DNA from: Methylobacterium sp. C25
GTDB taxonomy: Bacteria; Pseudomonadota; Alphaproteobacteria; Rhizobiales; Beijerinckiaceae
Length of the DNA: 64,000 nucleotides
Direction of reading: 5' to 3'
NCBI RefSeq assembly: GCF_021352225.1
Contig: NZ_JAAUVI010000009.1
Location: forward strand, 111,206 to 175,205
The position numbers were made by a program, and so were the translations under genes. Positions 29,461-36,677 of this stretch are shown piece by piece. The notes under the pieces are model-generated. The model was not told the DNA's origin and did not search any database. It saw nothing but the letters and a program-made list of their open reading frames with translations. The first letter of the stretch is position 1; each line of letters begins with the position of its first letter.

Positions 29461-30023
29461 GAAAATTTCCGCAGGAGATCGGCCTCTGCGCAGTCCGCGC
29501 GCAGGTCAGGAGACGTCTCGAATGCGTGATCCGGCGGATCGGCGGCCGGAAGAGCCACCCGGGCTTGCACCGGGTCCAGGCGAATAACGCCTGCTTACGG
29601 GAAAAGCGTGTTGCAGCGCAATGATGGCGGGGGCGGACACGCTCGCATGGCTGCGCTCGCCGCCCTCCAGAGCGCAAAGTGTCCTGCAGCAGATTCGGTC
29701 AGAACCCAGACGATCTGCGATGGAGAGGAATTCTTCTCCTTCCGACGCTTCGGGCGATCATTTCATTGCAATACCGCGACACACAAAGCAAGATCAGTTT
29801 ATTGACCATACAAGTCTAGCCACAATATTGTTCGTTGTAACGAACGCCCGATGCGGGCCAACAACGCTCTCACAATCTTCAGTCACAGTCTTTCATGGGC
29901 GCTAACCGAGTTCGTCCTCGCGACTCTCGGCGTGCCTGCTGTCGGAAGCTTCTGGCTCTACGCAACCTCAGATCCAGTCTGGGCCTTCGCCTCCAGGCTG
30001 CTCGCTCAGTTGGACGCCCACAG
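29461..30023. other. Promoter region of the sulfonate operon
   Basis: The 563-base gap lies between the divergent SulP and FMN-reductase genes. Frames here lack signals and are not called. The section 29760-29850 is AT-rich and contains the palindrome listed separately at 29830-29845, so the operon promoter is probably there. That would leave a leader of about 170 bases before the first start codon. Confidence 0.5.
29830..29845. promoter_or_regulatory. 16-base palindrome upstream of sulfonate operon
   Basis: GTTCGTT and AACGAAC flank a GT centre exactly, 178 bases before the first start codon of the operon. A perfect 7-base inverted repeat in an AT-rich context is a good operator candidate for a sulfur-starvation or LysR/TetR-type regulator. 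No regulator gene is adjacent. Confidence 0.45.
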
Positions 30024-30590
30024 ATGCCTGTTCGCATCGTTGCCTTTTCTGGCAATGCCCGTCGCCCGTCGCGCACTCGTACCCTCGTCGAGGCAGTGGC
30101 CTCGGAGGTCGCGCGTCTGCGCACCATCGACCTCAAGATCTTCGACGTGGTCGATGCGGGGCAGGGCATCGCCGTGGCGAGCCGGGACGCGCTCCCGCTG
30201 CCGGCCGCCCGCATCATCGACGCGATCGAGAACGCCGACGCGCTGATCGTGGGCTCACCCGTCTACAAGGGCGCCTATAGCGGCCTGTTCAAGCACCTCA
30301 TCGACTTCGTCCATCCCGAGGCGCTGGTGGGCAAGCCCGTGGCGCTCGCGGCCACTGGCGGCGGCCCGCGCCATGCCCTCGTGGTCGAGCACGCCCTGCG
30401 GCCGCTCTTCGGCTTCTTCTCGGCGCAGACCGTGCCCACCTCCGTCTATGCTGGCGACACCGAGATCGTGGACGGCCGCGTCACCGACGCCACCGTGCTG
30501 GAGCGCATCGCCCGCGCTGCGGCCGAACTCGACGTGCTGCTCGATCTCGACCTTCGGCGCGACGGCCGCCGCCTCGCCGCAGCCGAATAG
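30024..30590 (+). CDS. msuE: NAD(P)H-dependent FMN reductase (SsuE/MsuE type)
   Basis: The 188-residue flavodoxin-like protein starts MPVRIVAFSGNARRPSRTRT with the phosphate-binding SGNxxxPSxTRxL motif of the SsuE/MsuE group. It continues with GSPVYKGAYSGLFKHLIDFV and LAATGGGPRHALVVEHALRPLF, also typical. It reduces FMN with NAD(P)H and hands FMNH2 to the monooxygenase SsuD encoded four genes downstream. The frame extends to 29895, but the conserved N-terminus decides for the ATG at 30024. It is the first gene of the sulfonate operon, 11 bases from ssuA. The choice between the names msuE and ssuE is not certain. Confidence 0.88.
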   Translation: MPVRIVAFSGNARRPSRTRTLVEAVASEVARLRTIDLKIFDVVDAGQGIAVASRDALPLPAARIIDAIENADALIVGSPVYKGAYSGLFKHLIDFVHPEALVGKPVALAATGGGPRHALVVEHALRPLFGFFSAQTVPTSVYAGDTEIVDGRVTDATVLERIARAAAELDVLLDLDLRRDGRRLAAAE

Positions 30591-30601
30591 AGACCCGCGC
30601 C

Positions 30602-31567
30602 ATGATCACACGACGCATCGCGCTGGCCGGCGCCCTCGCGGCCGCCGGTTCGCTCTCCAGCCGCGTGACGCGGGCCGGGGAGGGCGCCGTCTTGCGCATC
30701 GGCTACCAGAGGAACGGCATTTTGGCCGTCGCCAAGGAGCAGGCTGCGATCGAGACGCGGTTGAAGAGCCTCGGCGTCGACGTGAACTGGGTCGAGTTCT
30801 CCTATGGGCCACCGCTGCTGGAGGCGATCAGCGTCGGCAGCATCGATTTCGGCCAGACCGGCGATGCGCCGCCGATCTTCGCCCAGGCGGCCAAGGCGAA
30901 CCTCGTCTACGCCGCGTCTCAGCCGAAGGGCGGCTCCGGCTCGGCGATCCTGCTGCCGAAGGGCTCCACCATCCGCACGCTGGCCGATCTCAAGGGCAAG
31001 CGGGTCGCCTTCGCCAAGGGCTCGAGCGCGCACAACCTCACCATCGCCGCCCTGGAGAAGGCCGGCCTGTCCTATGCCGACATCGAGCCAGTGACCCTGG
31101 CGCCGGCCGACGGCGCGGCGGCCTTCGCCAGGGGCGCCGTCGACGCCTGGACGGTCTGGGATCCGTATTTCGCCATCGCCGAGACGGGGGAGGGCGTGCG
31201 CATCCTCGCCCAGGCCTCCGAGATCACGCCGACCAACAACTTCTTCCTGGCGAACAAGAGCACCGTCGAGGCCAACCCCGAGCGTGTCGCGGCCGCGATA
31301 GAGGCGCTCGGCACCGTGGCCGCCTGGTGCGAGGCGAACCGCGGCGCGGTCGCGAAAAGCCTGTCGCGCATCACCGGCGTGCCGCTGGCGGCCACCGAGC
31401 GGACGGTCGGCCGCATCCGATACGTGATCGCGCCGATGACCCCCGAGGTGACGGCCGAGCAGCAGCACATCGCCGACCGCTTCCACGCCCTGAAGATCAT
31501 CCCGCGGGCGATCCGCGTCTCCGACATCGTCTGGACGCCGCCGGGCGTCGCACGCAGCAACGGGTAG
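30602..31567 (+). CDS. ssuA: Sulfonate ABC transporter, substrate-binding protein
   Basis: The 321-residue periplasmic protein has a twin-arginine-like or Sec signal (MITRRIALAGALAAAGSLSS), then the SsuA core LRIGYQRNGILAVAKEQ, the pocket segment GPPLLEAISVGSIDFGQTGDAPPIFAQAA and AVDAWTVWDPYFAIAE. It captures aliphatic sulfonates and delivers them to SsuC/SsuB, encoded directly after it (4-base gap to the permease). Two further paralogues (34526 and 35518) follow at the end of the operon, so the single transporter may serve several binding proteins. Confidence 0.92.
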   Translation: MITRRIALAGALAAAGSLSSRVTRAGEGAVLRIGYQRNGILAVAKEQAAIETRLKSLGVDVNWVEFSYGPPLLEAISVGSIDFGQTGDAPPIFAQAAKANLVYAASQPKGGSGSAILLPKGSTIRTLADLKGKRVAFAKGSSAHNLTIAALEKAGLSYADIEPVTLAPADGAAAFARGAVDAWTVWDPYFAIAETGEGVRILAQASEITPTNNFFLANKSTVEANPERVAAAIEALGTVAAWCEANRGAVAKSLSRITGVPLAATERTVGRIRYVIAPMTPEVTAEQQHIADRFHALKIIPRAIRVSDIVWTPPGVARSNG

Positions 31568-31571
31568 CCGC

Positions 31572-32417
31572 ATGGCCGATTCCGCCCTTCCCGCCCTCAC
31601 CCGGATCGCGCCGGCGCGTGCCGCTCGCGCACCGACGCCCCGAGTGCCGACATGGCTCGATCCGAGCCGGGCGCTCCCCTGGCTGCTCCCGGCCGGAATC
31701 ATCCTCGGCTGGCAGGCCGCGGCCTCGACGGGCCTCGTCTCGACCCGGTTCATGCCGGCGCCGCTCGACGTCGCCCATGCCGGCTGGCAGGCGGCGCAGA
31801 CGGGCGAACTCTGGGTCAATCTCTGGGTCAGCTTTTTACGCGCGGCCTCCGGGTTCCTCATCGGCGGCGGCATCGGGCTCGCCTTCGGGCTGGCCAACGG
31901 GCTCTCGCGGCTCTCGGAGAAACTGACCGACACAACGCTGCAGATGGTGCGCAACGTGCCCCACCTGTCGCTGATCCCGCTGGTGATCCTGTGGTTCGGC
32001 ATCGACGAGGGCGCGAAACTCTTCCTCGTGGCGCTCGGCGTGTTCTTCCCGATCTACGCCAACACCCTGCACGGCATCCGCTCGGTCGACCCGCAGCTCA
32101 TCGAGATGGGCCGGGTCTACGGCATGAACCGCCGCGAACTCTTCTGGCGCGTCGTCCTTCCGGGGGCGCTTCCGTCGATCTTCGTCGGCCTGCGCTACGG
32201 TCTCGGCATCATGTGGCTGACGCTCATCGTCGCCGAGACGATCGCTGCCAATTCCGGCCTCGGCTACATGGCCATGCAGGCGCGCGAGTTCATGCTCGTC
32301 GACGTCGTGGTCCTGGCGATCCTGATCTACGCGGCTCTCGGCAAGCTCGCCGACAGCCTGACCCGGCTCCTGGAGCGGCGCTGCCTCTCCTGGAACCCGG
32401 CCTATCGCAACGCCTGA
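31572..32417 (+). CDS. ssuC: Sulfonate ABC transporter permease
   Basis: The 281-residue protein has six membrane helices and the EAA loop ESIELMARVYG-like segment (DPQLIEMGRVYGMNRRELFWRVVLPGALPSIFVGLRYGLG). The motif PLVILWFGIDEGAKLFLVALGVFFPIYANT is diagnostic of SsuC/TauC-type permeases. It forms the channel for sulfonate import with the ATPase SsuB, whose gene starts 11 bases downstream. The N-terminal 40 residues are an Arg/Ala/Pro-rich cytoplasmic extension. Confidence 0.94.
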   Translation: MADSALPALTRIAPARAARAPTPRVPTWLDPSRALPWLLPAGIILGWQAAASTGLVSTRFMPAPLDVAHAGWQAAQTGELWVNLWVSFLRAASGFLIGGGIGLAFGLANGLSRLSEKLTDTTLQMVRNVPHLSLIPLVILWFGIDEGAKLFLVALGVFFPIYANTLHGIRSVDPQLIEMGRVYGMNRRELFWRVVLPGALPSIFVGLRYGLGIMWLTLIVAETIAANSGLGYMAMQAREFMLVDVVVLAILIYAALGKLADSLTRLLERRCLSWNPAYRNA

Positions 32418-32428
32418 GCCGCGCCGCC

Positions 32429-33238
32429 ATGACCGCTACCATCGCTCCCCTTTTCAAGGACGTCGCCGCGCAGGCGCACGCCCCGGTGCGGCCCAGCGCC
32501 GGCCGCGCGCTCTCGGTGACGCTGCGGCGCCTCACCAAGGCCTTCGATGGCGGGGAGCCCGTGATCCGCGGGCTCGACCTGCACATCCCGGCCGGCCAGT
32601 TCGTCGCCATCGTCGGCCGCTCCGGCTGCGGCAAGAGCACCCTGCTGCGCCTGATCCTCGGCCTCGAACAGCCCACCTCCGGCCATCTCGCGGTCGACGG
32701 CCGCGACGGCCGCGCCGCCGGCCCCTCGCGAAAGATCATGTTCCAGGAGCCGCGGCTGCTGCCCTGGGCCCGCGTCGCCGACAACGTCGCCGTCGGGCTC
32801 GGCCGCGAGGGCAGCCGGGCGGAGCGCCGGGAGAAGGCCCGCGAGGCCCTCGCTCAGGTCGGCCTGTCCGAAAAAACCGGCGACTGGCCGGCAACGCTCT
32901 CGGGCGGCCAGCGCCAGCGCGTGGCGCTCGCCCGGGCGCTCGTGAGCCGGCCCGCGCTCCTCGCCCTCGACGAGCCGCTGGGCGCGCTCGACGCGCTCAC
33001 CCGCATCGACATGCAGGCGATGATCGAGCGGATCTGGGCCGAACAGGGCTTCACCGCGATCCTCGTCACCCACGACGTCGGCGAGGCCGTCGCCCTCGCG
33101 GACCGCATCCTGGTGATCGAGGACGGCGCGATCGCCCTGGACGTCGACGTGGACACGCCCCGCCCGCGCCGCCGGGGCGATCCCGACCTCGCGGCCCTCG
33201 AAGGCCGCATCCTCGACCAGCTTCTCGCGCGCGCCTGA
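32429..33238 (+). CDS. ssuB: Sulfonate ABC transporter ATPase
   Basis: The 269-residue ATPase has Walker A GRSGCGKST, Q-loop FQEPRLLPW, signature LSGGQRQR, Walker B LLALDEPLGALD and the switch histidine in LVTHDVGEAV. The wording of Q-loop and Walker B fits the SsuB/TauB/NitD group. It energises uptake through SsuC. The frame is open further upstream, where it only shadows ssuC, so the ATG at 32429 is taken. The N-terminal 30 residues before the ABC domain are an extension of unknown role. Confidence 0.94.
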   Translation: MTATIAPLFKDVAAQAHAPVRPSAGRALSVTLRRLTKAFDGGEPVIRGLDLHIPAGQFVAIVGRSGCGKSTLLRLILGLEQPTSGHLAVDGRDGRAAGPSRKIMFQEPRLLPWARVADNVAVGLGREGSRAERREKAREALAQVGLSEKTGDWPATLSGGQRQRVALARALVSRPALLALDEPLGALDALTRIDMQAMIERIWAEQGFTAILVTHDVGEAVALADRILVIEDGAIALDVDVDTPRPRRRGDPDLAALEGRILDQLLARA

Positions 33239-33265
33239 CGCGCCCTTCGTTTCGTGGAGTTCCCC

Positions 33266-34441
33266 ATGTCCGCTCAGACCGACGGCAAGACCGACGTCCT
33301 CTGGTTCCTGCCGACCCATGGCGACGGCCGCTATCTCGGCGCCTCGGAAGGCGCCCGCGACGTCTCGCTCGACTACCTGCGCCAGATCGCCCAAGCCTCG
33401 GACGATCTCGGCTATTACGGCGTGCTACTGCCCACCGGCCGGTCCTGCGAGGATTCCTGGGTGGTCGCCTCGGCGCTGGCACCGCTGACCAAGCGCCTGC
33501 GCTTCCTCGTCGCCGTGCGTCCCGGCCTGCAGGAGCCCTCCGTCGCCGCCCGCATGGCCGCGACGCTGGACCGGATCTCGAATGGCCGCCTGCTCATCAA
33601 CGTCGTCACCGGCGGCGACCCCGTCGAGCTGAGGGGCGACGGCGTCTTCCTCGCCCATGACGAGCGCTACGAGGTCACGGACGAGTTCCTGACGATCTGG
33701 CGCGGCCTGATGGCCGGCGAGACCGTGAATTTCGAGGGCAAGCACCTGCGGACCGAGAACGGACGCGTGATCTTCCGCCCGGTTCAGGACCCGTATCCGC
33801 CGCTCTATTTCGGCGGTTCCTCCCCGGCCGGTATCGAGGTCGCAGCCGACCATTGTGAGGTCTACCTGACCTGGGGCGAACCTCCAGCCGGCGTCGCAGA
33901 GAAGATTGCTCGTGCCCGGGAGGCTGCCGAGCGCCGTGGCAAAAGATTCTCCTACGGGATCCGGCTGCACGTGATCGTGCGCGAGACGGAGGGCGAGGCC
34001 TGGGAGGCCGCCGACAAGCTCATTTCGCGCCTCGACGACGCCACCATCGCGCAGGCGCAGGAGACCCTGAAGCGCCAGGATTCCGTCGGCCAGAGCCGGA
34101 TGATGGCGCTGCATGGCGGCGACAGGAACAAGCTCCTGGTCTCGCCGAACCTCTGGGCCGGCGTCGGTCTCGTCAGGGGAGGGGCCGGCACGGCCCTCGT
34201 GGGCTCGGCGGACCAGGTCGCCGACCGGATGAAGGAATACATCGATCTCGGCATCGATCGCTTCATCCTGTCCGGCTACCCGCACCTCGAGGAAGCCTAC
34301 CGCTTCGCCGAGCTCGTCTTCCCGAAGCTGCCGCTCCGCACGACCACCGGAGCCCCCCGCTCGGGTGCGCCGAACAACGGCCCGTTCGGCGAGGTCATCG
34401 CCAACGACATCGTCCCGACCCGCCGCATCGCCGCACACTGA
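33266..34441 (+). CDS. ssuD: FMNH2-dependent alkanesulfonate monooxygenase
   Basis: The 391-residue enzyme is a bacterial luciferase-like TIM barrel. It shows DVLWFLPTHGDGRYLG near the N-terminus, VLLPTGRSCEDSWVVASAL, RFLVAVRPGLQEPSVAARMAATLDRIS, NVVTGGDP and YRFAELVFPKLPL near the end, all typical of SsuD. With FMNH2 from the reductase and oxygen it splits C2+ alkanesulfonates to aldehyde and sulfite. The ATG at 33266 has GTGGAG upstream and is preferred over a GTG at 33254. It is followed by a palindromic repeat and two more binding-protein genes. Confidence 0.94.
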   Translation: MSAQTDGKTDVLWFLPTHGDGRYLGASEGARDVSLDYLRQIAQASDDLGYYGVLLPTGRSCEDSWVVASALAPLTKRLRFLVAVRPGLQEPSVAARMAATLDRISNGRLLINVVTGGDPVELRGDGVFLAHDERYEVTDEFLTIWRGLMAGETVNFEGKHLRTENGRVIFRPVQDPYPPLYFGGSSPAGIEVAADHCEVYLTWGEPPAGVAEKIARAREAAERRGKRFSYGIRLHVIVRETEGEAWEAADKLISRLDDATIAQAQETLKRQDSVGQSRMMALHGGDRNKLLVSPNLWAGVGLVRGGAGTALVGSADQVADRMKEYIDLGIDRFILSGYPHLEEAYRFAELVFPKLPLRTTTGAPRSGAPNNGPFGEVIANDIVPTRRIAAH

Positions 34442-34448
34442 ACACCGT

Positions 34449-34480
34449 CGTCATTGCGAGGCGAAGCCGAAGCAATGACG
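34449..34480. repeat. REP-like palindromic element
   Basis: CGTCATTGC and GCAATGACG, nine-base perfect arms, surround AGGCGAAGCCGAA-like sequence in the gap after ssuD. Elements of the CGTCATTGCGAGG type are dispersed through many alphaproteobacterial genomes. Here it could stabilise the upstream mRNA or reduce read-through into the last two genes. Confidence 0.65.
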
Positions 34481-34525
34481 GCGAGGACGCCAAACCCGAT
34501 CCGCTGCTCACCCACGAGGCCGCCC

Positions 34526-35503
34526 ATGCCCGCCATCGCCAAGGCACGACCGCTCACGCTCCCGGGCCAGCGCCTGTGGCTCGCCCTCGCCGCCCTCGTC
34601 TTCGCCGCGCTCTGGCTCGCTCCGGCCCATGCCGCCGAGAAGACGATCCGGATCGGCTACCAGAAATACGGCACCCTCGTCCTCCTAAAGGGCAGAGGCA
34701 GCCTTGAGCCGCGGCTCAAGGCGCTGGGCTACGACGTCATCTGGTCCGAGTTCCCCTCCGGCCCTCCTTTGCTCGAGGCGCTCAATGCCGGCGCCATCGA
34801 TTTCGGCACGGCCGGCGAGACACCGCCGATCTTCGCCCAGGCCGCCAGCGACGCACTCACCTACGTCGCGCACGAGCCGCCCGCCCCGCGCGGTGAGGCC
34901 ATCCTGGTGCCGAAGGCGAGCCCGCTGCAGAGCGTCGCCGACCTTAAGGGCAAGAAGGTCGCCCTGAACAAGGGCTCGAACGTCCACTACCTGCTAGTGC
35001 GCGCCCTGGAGAAGGCCGGGCTGACGCTCAAGGACATCACCGAGGTCTATCTCGCCCCGGCCGATGCCCGGGCCGCCTTCGAGCGCGGCGCCATCGATGC
35101 CTGGGCGATCTGGGACCCCTATTTCGCCGCCGCCGAGGTCTCGAGCAACGCGCGCCCGCTGGCGGACGGGACCGGCATCGTGCCGAACCACCAGTTCTAC
35201 CTCGCCTCGCGCAGCTTCGCGGAGAAGAACGGCCCAGTGCTCGACACCGTCATCGCCGCGATCGGCGAGGTCGATGCCTGGGCCAAGGACAATCCCGAGG
35301 CGGTCGCCCGCGAACTCGCGCCCTCCGTCGGCATCCCGGCGCCGATCCTCGCGGTCGCCCTCAAGCGGCAGGGATACGGCGTGCGCTCCCTCGACGGGCC
35401 GACCATCGCCGAGCAGCAGAAGATCGCCGACACCTTCCACGGCCTCGGCTTCATCCCGAAGCCGCTGACCATCACCGACGCCGTGCGCAAGCCCGGCACC
35501 TGA
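34526..35503 (+). CDS. Sulfonate-type substrate-binding protein, second copy
   Basis: The 325-residue SsuA paralogue has a signal peptide (LWLALAALVFAALWLAPAHA), the IRIGYQKYGTLVLLKG opening, GPPLLEALNAGAIDFGTAGETPPIFAQAA and AIDAWAIWDPYFAAAE. It is close in pattern to SsuA at 30602 but clearly diverged. The ATG at 34526 is chosen because the signal peptide follows. It follows ssuD after a palindromic element and probably presents a different organosulfonate or sulfate ester to the same permease. Confidence 0.88.
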   Translation: MPAIAKARPLTLPGQRLWLALAALVFAALWLAPAHAAEKTIRIGYQKYGTLVLLKGRGSLEPRLKALGYDVIWSEFPSGPPLLEALNAGAIDFGTAGETPPIFAQAASDALTYVAHEPPAPRGEAILVPKASPLQSVADLKGKKVALNKGSNVHYLLVRALEKAGLTLKDITEVYLAPADARAAFERGAIDAWAIWDPYFAAAEVSSNARPLADGTGIVPNHQFYLASRSFAEKNGPVLDTVIAAIGEVDAWAKDNPEAVARELAPSVGIPAPILAVALKRQGYGVRSLDGPTIAEQQKIADTFHGLGFIPKPLTITDAVRKPGT

Positions 35504-35517
35504 TCCCAGAGACCCTC

Positions 35518-36471
35518 ATGCTCCGCCGCACCCTTCTCGCGAGCCTCATCGCCGCTTCCCTCGCTGCCGCGCTTCCCGCCAGGGCGGATCACGGCGGGGT
35601 GCTGCGCATCGGCTACCAGCGCTCCTCGACGCTGATCTCGCTGCTGCGCCAGGACGAAGCCCTGGAGAAGGCGCTCGCGCCCTTGAAGGTCCGGGTGAGC
35701 TGGCACGAGTTCACCAGTGGCCTGCCGGTCATGGAGGCGCTGAATGTCGGCCAGATCGACGTCTCGGCCGATGTCGCCGACACGGTCCCGGTCTTCGCCC
35801 AGGCGGCCGGTGCGAGGATCACCTACCTCGCGCAGGAGGCCGCCTCGCCGAGCGCGCAGGCGATCCTGGTCTCCGGCGACTCGCCGGTGAAGAGCGTCGC
35901 CGACCTCAAGGGCCGCAAGGTCGCCGTCACCAAGGGCGCCGGCAGCCACTACCTGCTGCTCGCCGCGCTGGCCGGGGAGGGACTCTCCTTCAAGAGCATC
36001 ACGCCGGCCTATCTCACCCCCGCCGACGGCCGCAGCGCGCTCGTCGGCGGCAGCGTCGATGCCTGGGTGGCGTGGGATCCGTTCCTGTCCGCGGCCCAGG
36101 TCCAGGCCGGCGCCCGCATCCTGAAGGACGGCAGCGGCCTCTCGCTGTACAAGCGCTACTACCTCGCCGGCGGCGACTACGCGAAAGCGCATCCGGAGGT
36201 GCTCGCCATCCTGTTCGGCAAGCTGCGCGAGACCGGGGACTGGGTGAAGGCGCATCCGGACGAGGCCGCGACCCGCCTCTCGGCGCTGTGGAAGATCGAG
36301 GCGCCGATCGTGCGCCAGGCCAATGACCGCCGCAGCTACAGGGTCGAGCCGGTGACCCGCGACGGCCTCGCCGAGCAGCAGAAGATCGCCGGCGCCTTCC
36401 GCGCCGAAGGCCTGCTGCCGCGCCCCGTCGACACCACGCTTCTGCCCGTCTGGGATCCTCCCGTGCGCTGA
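35518..36471 (+). CDS. Sulfonate-type substrate-binding protein, third copy
   Basis: The 317-residue protein has a signal peptide (MLRRTLLASLIAASLAAALP ARA) and an LRIGYQRSSTLISLLRQ opening. The pocket is changed: GLPVMEALNVGQIDVSADVADTVPVFAQAA in place of GPPLLEA...DFG. The domain end SVDAWVAWDPFLSAAQ is conserved. The changed pocket suggests a different ligand. It starts 15 bases after the previous gene and is the last gene before the tRNA. Confidence 0.87.
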   Translation: MLRRTLLASLIAASLAAALPARADHGGVLRIGYQRSSTLISLLRQDEALEKALAPLKVRVSWHEFTSGLPVMEALNVGQIDVSADVADTVPVFAQAAGARITYLAQEAASPSAQAILVSGDSPVKSVADLKGRKVAVTKGAGSHYLLLAALAGEGLSFKSITPAYLTPADGRSALVGGSVDAWVAWDPFLSAAQVQAGARILKDGSGLSLYKRYYLAGGDYAKAHPEVLAILFGKLRETGDWVKAHPDEAATRLSALWKIEAPIVRQANDRRSYRVEPVTRDGLAEQQKIAGAFRAEGLLPRPVDTTLLPVWDPPVR

Positions 36472-36600
36472 ACGCACATGGTTGAAGCCCCTTCGCAAAA
36501 TCACGCATCGCTATCGAAAACGACGGCTTGCCAAGCTGTCAGGAACGACTTAGACACCCCCCTCGATCGGGCGAGGCACTCGCTGCTCCCCGATCACCGC

Positions 36601-36677
36601 GCGCCCGTAGCTCAGCTGGATAGAGCACCAGACTACGAATCTGGGGGTCAGAGGTTCGAATCCTTTCGGGCGCGCCA
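36601..36677 (+). tRNA. tRNA-Arg (anticodon ACG)
   Basis: A complete cloverleaf is visible. Acceptor GCGCCCG pairs with CGGGCGC, the D stem is GCTC/GAGC, the anticodon stem CCAGA/TCTGG encloses CTACGAA (anticodon ACG), the T arm contains GGTTCGAATCC, and the encoded end is GCCA. The gene reads rightward, and its 3' half (36648-36677) overlaps the end of the serine recombinase gene on the other strand. It is therefore the likely attachment site of the island to the right. Confidence 0.96.

Noticed and set aside
30446..32002. 518-codon minus-strand frame across ssuA and ssuC
   Set aside because: Antisense to two well-supported transporter genes and of biased composition.
35197..36504. 435-codon minus-strand frame across the second and third binding-protein genes
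   Set aside because: Antisense shadow; the plus strand carries two complete SsuA-type proteins.
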